A stretch of DNA of 64,000 nucleotides, taken from PALSA-1006 sp963733265. Its GTDB lineage: Bacteria > Pseudomonadota > Gammaproteobacteria > Burkholderiales > Gallionellaceae. A model generated the notes under the pieces. It had not been told where the DNA came from. It saw only the letters and a program-made list of their open reading frames with translations, and searched no databases. The DNA lies in NCBI GenBank assembly GCA_963733265.1, contig CAVTCF010000001.1:1-64000 (forward strand), given 5' to 3'. The translations under genes and the position numbers were made by a program. Positions 25,721 to 35,404 of this stretch are shown here, piece after piece. Positions within the stretch are counted from its first letter, which is position 1. Every line of letters starts with the position of its first letter.

Positions 25721-26908
25721 ATGAACTCAGACAAAACTATCGAGATTCGTCGGCCCCTGATTCTGCTGACGCTGGCTGCTTTTGCCAGTTCGGCTTCGTT
25801 CCGTGTTTGCGACCCGATGCTGCCGATTTTGGCCCGATTGTTTGGGCAGACTTCCGGACAGGTGGCGCTGGTTATAACAGTATTCACTATCTCCTACGGT
25901 GGAATGCAATTGATCTATGGCCCCTTGGGCGAGCGACTGGACCGTTTCCGTGTTATCACACTGGCAACTGCATGCTGCGCCTTAGGTAGCATGGGGGCAG
26001 CAGTTGCACCATCGATTGAGTGGCTGGTTGCCTGTCGCTTGCTGACCGGTGTGGCAGCAGCGGGAATAATTCCGTTGTCGATGGCCTGGATTGCAGATCG
26101 AGTGGAAGCCGACAAACGCCAATCAGTATTGGCTCGTTTCTTTTCGGGCCAGATCATGGGGATGGTGTTCGGGCAGGTGCTTGGCGGATTGTTTGTCGAC
26201 GCCGGGGTGTGGCGTTTCGCCTTCTGGGGATTGAGTCTGCTGTATGTGCTGATCGCTTTTGCGTTATGGCGTCATATCGACAACAGTCGCACTGAGAAGA
26301 AGGGTGAAAATAGGCCCGCTGCTTCTCTTGGGAGTTTGTATTTGACTGCTTTCCGGCTGATTTATGCTCGGGAGACACGTGGCGTGCTGTTCTGTTTCCT
26401 GATGGAGGCAGCGCTGGTTTTTGCCGTGATCGCGTTTATGCCGCTTTATCTGCATGAACACTTTGGAGTGGCGCTGTCGAAAGCAAGCTTGGCGCTAGTC
26501 CTGTATGGTTTAGGGGGGCTGTTGTTTTCGGTGTTTGCGGCGCGGATGGGAGCAAGGCTAAACCGGTTTGTCTTTCCAATGATGGCGGCATGCATGGTGG
26601 CGGTGGCCAATAGCGTTATATTCCTGTCATCGCAAGCTGCTTGGGTGTTTGCTGCTGCAATGATTTCCGGATTCGGTTATTACATGCTGCACAACGCATT
26701 GCTATTCCAAGTGACACAACGCGTTCCACAAGCAAGGAGTCTGGCGCTGACCCTAGCCGTTTCGATCTTTTTCGTTGGTCAATCGATAGGTGTCGGTATT
26801 GCGGGATGGCTGGTCGACCAAGGCCGCCTACCCCAGGTTTTCATCTGGGCGGCAGTAGGCATGCCAGTGATTGGCTGGCTTACCGGACGGAGAGTCAGAG
26901 CCTTTTGA
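25721..26908 (+). CDS. MFS transporter
   Basis: A 395-residue major facilitator with 12 predicted hydrophobic segments. The loop motif after segment 2 appears as YGPLGERLDRFR, and the region RLLTGVAAAGIIPLSMAWIAD resembles drug:H+ antiporter-type and arabinose-efflux-type permeases. The substrate is unknown. It directly follows the ABM-domain gene (9 bp). A role in efflux of aromatic compounds or intermediates would fit the location but is not shown by sequence. Confidence 0.85.
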   Translation: MNSDKTIEIRRPLILLTLAAFASSASFRVCDPMLPILARLFGQTSGQVALVITVFTISYGGMQLIYGPLGERLDRFRVITLATACCALGSMGAAVAPSIEWLVACRLLTGVAAAGIIPLSMAWIADRVEADKRQSVLARFFSGQIMGMVFGQVLGGLFVDAGVWRFAFWGLSLLYVLIAFALWRHIDNSRTEKKGENRPAASLGSLYLTAFRLIYARETRGVLFCFLMEAALVFAVIAFMPLYLHEHFGVALSKASLALVLYGLGGLLFSVFAARMGARLNRFVFPMMAACMVAVANSVIFLSSQAAWVFAAAMISGFGYYMLHNALLFQVTQRVPQARSLALTLAVSIFFVGQSIGVGIAGWLVDQGRLPQVFIWAAVGMPVIGWLTGRRVRAF

Positions 26909-27059
26909 AAGATTTGTGGTTGATGAAGGCGGCTCTATATGAACCCTGTAAGAAACTTTCATAATTACAGGAATAGTTCATGTAACCTTATGTTATCCGA
27001 TTCCAGTCTCTGGGTACCGATGATCTCCCTGAGGTCGGGAGAAAGAATGCATCTCAGGA

Positions 27060-27073
27060 CGAATAATTATTCG
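27060..27073. promoter_or_regulatory. 14-bp perfect palindrome upstream of the second MFS gene
   Basis: CGAATAATTATTCG is a perfect palindrome in the 276-bp gap between the two MFS genes, 112 bp before the downstream start. It could be an operator for a dimeric regulator, but AT-rich palindromes of this size also arise by chance. Confidence 0.3.
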
Positions 27074-27184
27074 AGGGTTACTCTCCAGTCATTCATGACG
27101 ACTAGTCTGGAATTGTAACGACAAGTTTTTAACGGAACAGAAAAATTAAGTTCGGTCCAACGTGAATACACAAAATCATCCTAA

Positions 27185-28411
27185 ATGAGAATCGTCAGTA
27201 TACCTATCAATACCCCTGTTCAGCGCGATACTGCTGTGATAGCTCTGATTGGGCTAGCGCATGGAACATCGCATTTTTTTCATCTACTACTTCCGCCACT
27301 TTTTCCATGGCTGATGCCAGCTTTTGGTTTGGATTTTTCAGAAATAGGTCTCACCATGACCATATTCTTTGTTATTTCAGGTATAGGGCAAGCGTTTGCT
27401 GGTTTTGCGGTAGATCATTTTGGTCCTGTACGCGTGCTTTTGTTTGGCATAAGTTGTTTTTTGCTTGCCGCTCTGGGGCTAGGCTGGCTTGCACACAGCC
27501 AAACCGATCTGTACCTAGTTGCCGCCTTGGCAGGGCTTGGCAATAGCGTGCTCCACCCTGCCGATTACACGGTACTCAACCGGAAAGTGGCGACGACACG
27601 CCTTGGACATGCCTTCTCAATACACGGAATTTCGGGGAATCTTGGCTGGGCACTTGCACCGGTATTCCTGACCGGAATTGCTACATTTGCAGGCTGGCAA
27701 GTCGCTGCAATAGCTGCCGCTCTGATGGCGCTACCGGTCATCTTCCTATTGTGGTTGTTTCGTGCCCAACTCGAAATTCCTCCGGTTGGCACCCATTTGG
27801 AACATATCCCGGTGCACGGCGCATTCTCCTTTCTTAATGTTGGCGCAGTCTGGCTTTGTTTCGGTTTCTTTTTTATGACAGCAACTGCATTCGGAACATT
27901 TCAGAATTTTGGAACGCCTGTGTTGCAGCATCTATATGGATTGCCTCTCGCTGCTGCCGCCACATCTCTTTCCACCTTCTTGCTTGCCGCAGCTTGTGGC
28001 ATCTTCGTCGGAGGTTTTGTAGCCCAACGCCACTCGCAAGATCGCATCATTGCTATCGTTCTAACTTTGGCCGCAGTGCTGGCATTGCTACTGTCATTGG
28101 AAATAATTCCCACCTGGGCCGTGCTGCCGGTCATGGCCGGTATTGGCTTTTTTACCGGTATAACTGGACCGTCGCGGGATCTGCTGGTGCGCCGTGCCGC
28201 CACTGCACGTTTCGGTCAAGCCGCGTATGGCCGGATATACGGATTCGTTTACTCCGGACTTGATGGCGGGTTAGCACTGGCACCGCTAATTTTTGGCCAC
28301 TTTATGGATGGAGGACACTATGTTTGGGTATTGATCGGGATTGCCATTTTTCAGACGCTGGCCGTACTGACAGCTTTAAGCGTCGGAGTAGCTGCGCCGG
28401 CCACCAAGTAA
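27185..28411 (+). CDS. MFS transporter, Fsr (fosmidomycin-resistance)-like
   Basis: A 408-residue major facilitator. The segment GLAHGTSHFFHLLLPPLFPWL and the SVLHPADYTVLNRKV region, followed by HGISGNLGWALAP, resemble the Fsr branch of MFS exporters. Twelve hydrophobic segments are apparent. The substrate is unknown. It is preceded by a 276-bp gap containing a palindrome and is convergent with the sensor kinase gene downstream (102 bp apart). No terminator is evident between the two. Confidence 0.82.
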   Translation: MRIVSIPINTPVQRDTAVIALIGLAHGTSHFFHLLLPPLFPWLMPAFGLDFSEIGLTMTIFFVISGIGQAFAGFAVDHFGPVRVLLFGISCFLLAALGLGWLAHSQTDLYLVAALAGLGNSVLHPADYTVLNRKVATTRLGHAFSIHGISGNLGWALAPVFLTGIATFAGWQVAAIAAALMALPVIFLLWLFRAQLEIPPVGTHLEHIPVHGAFSFLNVGAVWLCFGFFFMTATAFGTFQNFGTPVLQHLYGLPLAAAATSLSTFLLAAACGIFVGGFVAQRHSQDRIIAIVLTLAAVLALLLSLEIIPTWAVLPVMAGIGFFTGITGPSRDLLVRRAATARFGQAAYGRIYGFVYSGLDGGLALAPLIFGHFMDGGHYVWVLIGIAIFQTLAVLTALSVGVAAPATK

Positions 28412-28513
28412 TGAGTTTAGTAAATATAATTTACCAACTAACTTATCTGCCCAGTATTCTGTGGTTGCTTCCTATTGCGTGCGGTTGCCTAAAAAAATTA
28501 CAAAACTTGCAAA

Positions 28514-31234
28514 TCAAGCTTGGCGAGAGTTAATCGCCTGATCAATTTTAACTATTATATTTTCGACTTCAAGTTCAAGCTGACGGAGCAAAGAATCAAC
28601 GTCGGTCAATGCGCCTTTACTAAAGTTTATTTCTAACTGATGAGCCATATGTTGGAGAGACTCTGCTCCCAGACTACCCGCGATGCCCCTTAAGGTATGG
28701 GAAATTCTTTCGGCTGATTTTAGGTCGCTCGTCGCCAGTGCATCACGAATTTGTTGAACAACATTTTTTTGATTTACCTTGAATTTTTCAAGCAGTGAAT
28801 AATACAAGGTAACACTCCCTCCCATTCTGCGGATACTGTCAGCAACTTTAATGCCGGGTAAGTCTGGAAGAGAAAGAGGCGCCAAAGGTTTAGTGGCTGG
28901 TGTATTCGTCGAAAAACTTAAAACCTTTTTCGGGCGCACCCATTTCGCCAGAGTAGCTAGAAAATTATCTGAATCAATGGGTTTGCCAACGTGATCGTTC
29001 ATGCCCGCAGCCAAAATTTCGTTTTGCTGACTAATGTAGACATTGGCCGTTAAGGCGATAATCGGCAAATTTGCCCACTTGGGATTTTTTCTAATTTCAC
29101 GGGTTGCACTAATGCCATCCATCACCGGCATCTGCATATCCATCAATATGCCATCGAATTCAAATTCATTCAGTTTTTCAATCGCTTCTACACCGTTTTC
29201 CGCGACGGTGACTTTTATTTGAAAACTTTCCAGCATCTCCTTTGCAATTTGCTGATTGATTTCGTTGTCCTCAACCAGTAATAGATGGGCGCCTCTAATT
29301 TGCGAAACGAGACCCTCATTGAATTGGGCTCCTGCCACCATAAATTTGCCGGTTGCAGAAAAATCGCGCCCGATAATTTTTGCAACGGCATCAAACAGTG
29401 TGCTCTTCTGGAGCGGTTTTTCGATTATTCCATGTACATACTTACCGTCAATGACCGAGGTGTTCTCGCGCTGTCCAAATTCAGTGATGAGCAGAACTTT
29501 GGGAATAACATTCAAGTTAGCCATGGTTTGAATTTCTTTTGCCAACGCAACGCCATCAATTAGAACTGACTTTAATTTGAAAATAGCAAGAAGAATGGGG
29601 CGTCCTTCCTTGCTCGCAATCCGCAAAATGCTCAATGCATCACGATCATTGCTCGCAATAGCGACATCAAGCGAAAAAGACTCAAGATACTTCTTGAGTA
29701 ATTGAAGGCTGTTATCGTTATCATCAACGGCAAGAACACGCAATCCGCGCAATGCTACAAATTTGGTCTTCTTAATGCTGGTTTGATTTTTTGGCTTTAA
29801 AAAGCGGGCTGAAAAAATAAACTTGGAACCCGAACCCGGAACGCTTTCAACCCAAATTTTTCCTCCCATCATTTCGACCAGACGCTTGCTAATTGTCAGC
29901 CCCAGTCCGGTTCCGCCAAACTTGCGGGTGATGCTGGAATCCGCCTGGGTAAAGGGGCGAAAAAGTTTCCCAATTTCAATTTGAGACAAACCTATACCGG
30001 TGTCGATTACCGAAAACTTGAGTTCGATATGATCACCCGACTCTTTGACAAGCTCGGCACGAATGACTACCTTGCCCGTAGCGGTAAACTTGAGTGCATT
30101 TCCGGCTAAATTGATGAGTATCTGACCCAGTCGGAGTGGGTCGCCGATCAACACAAAAGGAATATCAGCAGAAATATCGGTGAGAAAATCAATATTTTTC
30201 TCTTGCGATTTGGCGGCAAAAAGAGTTGAGATGTTATCCATTTCTTCAGTCAGCTCAAATGGAATCATGTCGAGCTCCATTTTCCCGGCTTCAATTTTAG
30301 AAATGTCGAGAATGTCATTCAGGATTCCCAGCAGAGACTTTGCCGAGCTATTAATTTTGCGCACATAATCCTGTTGTTTGGAGGACAAGTCCGTTTGCAG
30401 ACAAAGATGGCTCAAACCAATTACGGCACTCATTGGGGTGCGCAGTTCGTGGCTCATATTGGCGAGAAACTCATCTTTAATCTGACTCGCCACTTCTGCT
30501 GTATTTCTTGCTTCTTCCGCTGCTTTAAGATTCCTGATCTCGTGTTGAAGTTCGTTGTTAACTACTGTCAGCATTTTGTTCCGGTTATCAACAGTTTTTT
30601 CCAGCAAGACAATGCCACGATTGACCAGCATCGTTAGCATGCCGATAATGAAAAGCATAATAGTTCCGATTACTGCGCCGATAAATTGAGCACGTTCTGA
30701 ACTGGCAATCGCATTTCGAATGGTTTCCTGAAATTCACTTTCAGCAGCATCTTTGTAGGCAACCGTTAACTTGAAATAAGAATTACGCAGTGACTGCATT
30801 TGTTTTAACTGCAGATTGCCGGGAGACTCGGCTTTGGTTGTCATCGTCTGTGCGACAGAGAAGGCCAATGAATAAAAGGCGACGAATTCATTCTTCATTT
30901 GGTCGATTTGTTTCTTGTGGGCGAAATCAATCTGTCCCATTAATTCAAACCGATGCAGAATTTCAGATGATTTGTCATTTGCGTCTTCCAAGTAACTCGT
31001 TTCTCCGGTAGAAGAGGCCGTTTTTAACAAGTCAAGCAGCGCATCAAAGCTTTTAATATTTTCACCGGCTGCGTTTAGTTTGGGAAAGTCAGAATCACGA
31101 ATCTGTTTCAGGAGTTCATCGCCGCCCGACAGTACAAAGGAGGAAAAAATCAGGTAAACGGCAAAACTTGCCACCGCAATAGAGGGTACCAGCAGCAACT
31201 TGAGCTTTAACGGGTAATTGCTGAGGCTAATCAT
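28514..31234 (-). CDS. BarA/ArcB-type hybrid sensor kinase with one degenerate receiver
   Basis: A 906-residue membrane kinase. Order: TM1 (about 11-33), a helical periplasmic domain, TM2 (about 178-200), HisKA (phospho-His in MSHELRTPMS, about 262), ATPase (GGTGLGLTIS), REC1, REC2 and a C-terminal HPt domain (SHTLRGIAGSLGA). REC2 keeps the acceptor Asp (LMDMQMPVMDG). In REC1 the corresponding position reads LLAIFKLKS without Asp, so it is probably a structural or regulatory pseudo-receiver. It lies 17 bp after the PstS-like gene, which with the porin suggests a sensing operon. Confidence 0.9.
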   Translation of the reverse strand: MISLSNYPLKLKLLLVPSIAVASFAVYLIFSSFVLSGGDELLKQIRDSDFPKLNAAGENIKSFDALLDLLKTASSTGETSYLEDANDKSSEILHRFELMGQIDFAHKKQIDQMKNEFVAFYSLAFSVAQTMTTKAESPGNLQLKQMQSLRNSYFKLTVAYKDAAESEFQETIRNAIASSERAQFIGAVIGTIMLFIIGMLTMLVNRGIVLLEKTVDNRNKMLTVVNNELQHEIRNLKAAEEARNTAEVASQIKDEFLANMSHELRTPMSAVIGLSHLCLQTDLSSKQQDYVRKINSSAKSLLGILNDILDISKIEAGKMELDMIPFELTEEMDNISTLFAAKSQEKNIDFLTDISADIPFVLIGDPLRLGQILINLAGNALKFTATGKVVIRAELVKESGDHIELKFSVIDTGIGLSQIEIGKLFRPFTQADSSITRKFGGTGLGLTISKRLVEMMGGKIWVESVPGSGSKFIFSARFLKPKNQTSIKKTKFVALRGLRVLAVDDNDNSLQLLKKYLESFSLDVAIASNDRDALSILRIASKEGRPILLAIFKLKSVLIDGVALAKEIQTMANLNVIPKVLLITEFGQRENTSVIDGKYVHGIIEKPLQKSTLFDAVAKIIGRDFSATGKFMVAGAQFNEGLVSQIRGAHLLLVEDNEINQQIAKEMLESFQIKVTVAENGVEAIEKLNEFEFDGILMDMQMPVMDGISATREIRKNPKWANLPIIALTANVYISQQNEILAAGMNDHVGKPIDSDNFLATLAKWVRPKKVLSFSTNTPATKPLAPLSLPDLPGIKVADSIRRMGGSVTLYYSLLEKFKVNQKNVVQQIRDALATSDLKSAERISHTLRGIAGSLGAESLQHMAHQLEINFSKGALTDVDSLLRQLELEVENIIVKIDQAINSRQA

Positions 31235-31251
31235 TGGTAACGTCGCGGGAG

Positions 31252-31692
31252 TTAGGGTGTTAAAACTACACGGACATTTTTTTTCAAATCGCGCTTGTCG
31301 ATATATCCTATAGCATTAGGATCATTTGCGATTAGCTTAACTACTTCCTTGCTGCCTTTGGCAAGTTTGGATAATCGCCCTTCACCTGTGAAAATAAGTT
31401 TTGACCAATAGGCATCCATTTGGGAGGGGTTTTTGTGGGCGACTTTGGAATAAAACTCATCCCGAATAGCATCACCTTCGGGTTGGTCAATAGGAGTGGC
31501 AAATTCATCATTTGGAAATTTGTCATCCTTGCCAAGGAAAATCCTCGAGGTTTGTTCCGGGGTTAGGCTGGTGATCGAACTTTTGGACGAAACAATGACT
31601 ACGACTTCCCCATGAGCAACAGACGCGCTCATGGCAAGAGCCAGCATCAGCACAAGTTTTATACCACCAGGGAGCGTCAACCAAGTTCTCAC
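31252..31692 (-). CDS. Short PstS-like periplasmic substrate-binding protein
   Basis: A 146-residue protein with an N-terminal signal peptide (cleavage near VAHG) and one lobe of a phosphate-type binding protein (SLTPEQTSRIFLGK, DAYWSKLIFTG, NDPNAIGYIDK). It is about half the length of PstS. No ABC permease or ATPase is encoded nearby. The gene sits between a porin gene (15 bp upstream) and the hybrid kinase gene. A role as periplasmic sensor partner of the kinase is therefore plausible, by inference. Confidence 0.78.
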   Translation of the reverse strand: MRTWLTLPGGIKLVLMLALAMSASVAHGEVVVIVSSKSSITSLTPEQTSRIFLGKDDKFPNDEFATPIDQPEGDAIRDEFYSKVAHKNPSQMDAYWSKLIFTGEGRLSKLAKGSKEVVKLIANDPNAIGYIDKRDLKKNVRVVLTP

Positions 31693-31706
31693 GTTAAATT
31701 CGTTGA

Positions 31707-32900
31707 CTAAAAAATAAAGTCAACAACGGCTGAAAATACAGAAAATGTTGACCCGTAGAGCGTTTGATTGGCGGGTACGTTAATAAGGAACCCGTTTGAG
31801 TTGTCGCTAAGATTAACTTGATCGTACTGAAGTTTGAGATCGAAATTTTTCTTAAAGTCCCAGCGTGCGCCGATGCTGTTCGTACTTTGCGATCTGTTGG
31901 CTAACCTCAGGTCAAACGAAGATGGAGTTGATCCTGAAGAATACGACCCCGGGGTGTGTTGACTGCGTATTAGATAAGGGGTGAATTTGTTGATACGAAT
32001 ACCTATTCCCGCATACATTGCATTAGCCAGATAACTGGTTCGACTTTGAACCCATTCAGATGTAACAAACCAATTACCCGGATCATAATTAACGCCAAGG
32101 GAAATGTCATTGAATTCCCTGCCGGGGCTGTTAGTGCCGGTGAGATTATTTTGAAAACTGGCGTTGCGTTCCTGATAACTGACATGAATGCTGGCATCGC
32201 CGTATTCAATAGTATCGAAAACTCCCCACAAGTCTTTTGCAGTGGAATTGATTATCGGAGAGGAAAAGGTATTTTGACCATAAGTGAGTTTAACCGAATT
32301 CCGCGTCTCGCCAATTCCAAAGCGGTATAAGGCATCAACGCCGTCGCTACTTTGAATGGGAAGTAAATAGTAGAGTTCTGAAGGCGGGTGAGCCCACGGG
32401 TAGCTGTACCCGACATCATGATTTCCGGAATCAAAGAACGTCGGCAACCCTATGCGTCCAACCCGGATGTAGGCGTTTTGATTGAAAGTATATTTCAAGT
32501 TTAGCCACTCGACATCCGGTTGAAAAGTACCATTGGATTCATAAGCTGTTATGACTTGAAATTGACCCGAGATATGCGGGGTAAAATAACTATTAAGCTG
32601 CACAGCGAGCCTACTAAAGTTATTTGTTTCCCAATCACTACTGCGACCTGCGCCGCTGGGCAAGGAACTGTCCAATACGTAGTCACCCGCTGTCTGGGTG
32701 GAATGAAGAACACCCAAGGAGCCGAAACCGCTAATCTGGAAATTTGGCTGGAAATCTGATGAAGAAGTATTAGAAGCTGGCACCGTACTAGTTGTGCCGC
32801 TTCCGCTTTTGGCAACTGTATTGACTAGCTGGTCTGCCGTTGCATCCGACAAACAGGCAATAATTAACAAAAGTACGGACAGCCAATATTTTTGGAACAT
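31707..32900 (-). CDS. Porin-like outer-membrane beta-barrel protein
   Basis: A 397-residue protein. A signal peptide ends near ATAD, followed by a Ser/Thr-rich linker and then alternating strands with many aromatic residues. The end VFSAVVDFIF, with a terminal Phe, is typical of barrels. Stretches such as AYIRVGRIGLPTFFDSG resemble phosphate-selective or general porins. It is the first gene of a minus-strand operon with the PstS-like protein and kinase. Together they could admit and detect an anion or other small ligand. The ligand is unknown. Confidence 0.75.
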   Translation of the reverse strand: MFQKYWLSVLLLIIACLSDATADQLVNTVAKSGSGTTSTVPASNTSSSDFQPNFQISGFGSLGVLHSTQTAGDYVLDSSLPSGAGRSSDWETNNFSRLAVQLNSYFTPHISGQFQVITAYESNGTFQPDVEWLNLKYTFNQNAYIRVGRIGLPTFFDSGNHDVGYSYPWAHPPSELYYLLPIQSSDGVDALYRFGIGETRNSVKLTYGQNTFSSPIINSTAKDLWGVFDTIEYGDASIHVSYQERNASFQNNLTGTNSPGREFNDISLGVNYDPGNWFVTSEWVQSRTSYLANAMYAGIGIRINKFTPYLIRSQHTPGSYSSGSTPSSFDLRLANRSQSTNSIGARWDFKKNFDLKLQYDQVNLSDNSNGFLINVPANQTLYGSTFSVFSAVVDFIF

Positions 32901-33200
32901 TCAGTTCACCTTAGAAAAGCAGTATACGACAACTCAATATTGCGGCGCGATACGCTCGAATTAATAAAGCTCACAACGTTTAATTCTACAACCCCATCCA
33001 AAATCAAATATACAATTGATTGGAGTTGAAGTTTGTATAATACCGCAGTAGTTGTTGCTGCGATTTTTTGCAAATATCAAAATCGAAAGCACTTGAGCAG
33101 AGATGAACCCATCACACATATGATTGCCACGAAAGATCCGGCTATTTACAGTGTCATCTGACCCAAGTGTTAATCATAGCTCATAATTTGAGGAGATAAA
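32901..33200. other. Divergent intergenic region (porin operon / response regulator)
   Basis: A 300-bp AT-rich gap separating the minus-strand porin operon from the plus-strand response regulator, so promoters for both must lie here by position. An AGGAGA ribosome-binding site precedes ATG 33201. I see no convincing operator, repeat or small gene. Confidence 0.5.
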
Positions 33201-33719
33201 ATGGAAGATACCCACGTTCGCCCCACTGTGCTAGTTCGTCCCACGGTCTTGATTGTAGATGATGCAGAAGAAAATCTCATGATTATGGAATCAATTTTGG
33301 CAAAGGAATACACGCTGAAATTATTTGAGAAAGCAAAAGATGCGATTGAGTATGCCGGGGCAAATCCTCCGGATTTAATACTGCTGGATATAATAATGCC
33401 CGATATAGATGGTTACGATGCCTGCCGCCGCTTAAAAGCCAACCCCAAACTGGTGGATATACCGGTTATATTTATTACTTCAAAAAACGAAGATGAATAT
33501 GAGGAGCAGGGTTTTTTGGTTGGCGCATCGGATTTTATTCATAAGCCCGTTAACGCCGCTATTTTGGTTTCGCGTGTTAAAACACACCTTAAAATAAAAT
33601 TGATTATGGATTTCCTCAGGAACGAAAATGCACGGTTGAAAAAAAGCGCAACCCAGTCTTCAGCAGAGCTGGCAGAAATGACAAAGATGCTTTGGGGTGG
33701 CCCATTTACGAAAATATAA
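33201..33719 (+). CDS. Stand-alone response regulator
   Basis: A 172-residue protein with one receiver domain (about 10-130: VLIVDDAEE, phospho-Asp in LLDIIMPDIDG, Lys in HKPVNAA) and a C-terminal helical tail (about 140-165) without an output domain. The N-terminus has a tandem duplication of Val-Arg-Pro-Thr-Val-Leu, encoded at 33216-33233 and 33234-33251. It lies opposite the kinase operon and could receive phosphate from its HPt domain, but no direct evidence exists. It probably signals by protein-protein contact. Confidence 0.85.
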   Translation: MEDTHVRPTVLVRPTVLIVDDAEENLMIMESILAKEYTLKLFEKAKDAIEYAGANPPDLILLDIIMPDIDGYDACRRLKANPKLVDIPVIFITSKNEDEYEEQGFLVGASDFIHKPVNAAILVSRVKTHLKIKLIMDFLRNENARLKKSATQSSAELAEMTKMLWGGPFTKI

Positions 33720-33790
33720 ATATATAATCAGGGGGAAAACGCAGGCAAGCGAAGCCTTACAGTTAATAAACAAAGAACTTCCACTTACGC

Positions 33791-34405
33791 ATGAAAACTT
33801 TTTTGCACGCGGGCTGTGGCCCAATCCGAATAGATCAGGCAACACAACTTTCAATCCGTCCCAAGGGTTTTGACGTGCTAAATTGGAAAGAACTTCGCCT
33901 TGATATAAACCCCCGTGTGAATCCGGATGTAGTGGGTACCATGACGGATATGTCGGCAGTGCCATCCGGCAGCGTAGATGCAGTGTTTTCATCCCACAAC
34001 ATAGAACACCTGTATCCGCACGAAGTAGCCGTTGCCTTGGCCGAATTCAAGCGCGTGCTTAAATCCGGCGGGTTTGTGGTTGTCACCTGCCCGGATTTGC
34101 AATCAGTATGTGCTCTGGTTGCCGAAGATAAATTAACCGAGGCAGTATATGAATCAGCAGCCGGCCCGATTGCGCCGATGGATATTATTTATGGCCACCG
34201 TTCCGCAATGCGCGCAGGTAATTTATATATGGCGCATCGCTGCGGCTTTACGCTGAATGTGTTGCTGGCAACATTGGAGACAGCCGGGTTCGCAAAAGTT
34301 GTCGGCTACCGTCGTCCGCAAATGTTTGATCTTTGGGCGCTGGCGGCTGTGGATAAAATTGAAGATGAAATCATTCGTACAGAAGCAGCCAAATATTTCG
34401 CCTAA
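33791..34405 (+). CDS. Class I SAM-dependent methyltransferase
   Basis: A 204-residue protein with a shortened methyltransferase fold. The SAM-binding motif I is FLHAGCGPIR at the very N-terminus, the acidic post-I residue is in LRLDINPRV, and motifs DAVFSSHNIEHLYP and LKSGGFVVVTCPDL follow. It belongs to the UbiE-like group by appearance. The substrate is unknown. It lies 71 bp after the response regulator, possibly co-transcribed. Confidence 0.8.
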   Translation: MKTFLHAGCGPIRIDQATQLSIRPKGFDVLNWKELRLDINPRVNPDVVGTMTDMSAVPSGSVDAVFSSHNIEHLYPHEVAVALAEFKRVLKSGGFVVVTCPDLQSVCALVAEDKLTEAVYESAAGPIAPMDIIYGHRSAMRAGNLYMAHRCGFTLNVLLATLETAGFAKVVGYRRPQMFDLWALAAVDKIEDEIIRTEAAKYFA

Positions 34406-34538
34406 TTGTAGTAACCATATTTAGTCGACTGTCATTACTCGGACTGGATAAAGCTATCGTTCAATTGCCGGGAATTTGTCTGCCAAGCTGTCAGTTGATA
34501 ACTCATAACGGCCTGTCAAAATCCTCAAAAACAGTCAT

Positions 34539-35404
34539 TCACATTTGTGATTCCCCGGCGTTTTTTAGAGGCACATATTTGTCCTTCAATGCAATGCGGG
34601 CATTAGTTTGTACTATGTGCCTGTTATAAATCATAGACACTTCTCCATTAATAACTGTGAACATTAACATGAAATATTCACCGTAAGAATTTCGGGCGAA
34701 GCGTGTTAGATTATAGGTGGGCCAAACTTCGTCGCCACCGCCATTAGACTCTTTATCTTGGATTATCGTCGCAGTGCTACCCTTTAAAGCATATTGATTA
34801 TCTTCTTCGTCAATACCTATCTTTAAGAATTGTTCATTTACCTTTTTTCTAGATTCAACGATATACAGTTCAGTCCTCTGATGTAATCCAAAGAATTCGT
34901 CTAGCCAAATAAGTACGGGAATAGGCAACCAGCCAAACAAAATAAACTTTTTCTGTAAATCCAATTTATCGTTGTAGCTACTCATATACCAAGTATATGA
35001 TTGTCCTGTTGATATGATTATCTTTCCATCTTGCTCTAAGGAATTGAGTACTTTATAGTGATACCACAAACGAGTTGGCTGAAAAAATAAGTTGCTCGTG
35101 CCGGCCTGTTAATGTCTACAGATTTTTTAAATCTCTGACATCCGTCAGACCCGAAAAGACTGTCGATAAAGCAGTGCAACAGCATGTCGTTTACTTTAAA
35201 TTCCTCGAAATCTTCACTGGTATTCTTTATTATGTATTTTGGCATTCCAACAATTTCATGTGACTCATAGTTCGTCACAGAAATTAAAGGCTCTACTGGC
35301 CATTGTAAATAGTTCAAAAGAGTTAGAACAATTGAGAAGATTATGGTTAAACGATATTTCTTAAAATATTTAAATCGTACTCGACTTTGATAGAATGAAA
35401 TTAT
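34539..35404 (-). pseudogene. Frameshifted gene for an unidentified membrane-anchored protein
   Basis: Two minus-strand frames join into one protein if a run of six A (plus-strand 35082-35087) is read with one extra base. The upstream part (to TTG 35317) then runs ...ATYFF into QPTRLWYHYKVLNSL of the downstream part, which ends at 34539. The upstream frame is open further to 35404 and encodes a basic plus hydrophobic anchor (KKYRLTIIFSIVLTLL), yet has no ATG or GTG there. A second hydrophobic segment lies in FILFGWLPIPVLIW. I do not recognise the family. A true pseudogene, slippage-controlled expression or a sequencing error would all fit. Confidence 0.55.
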
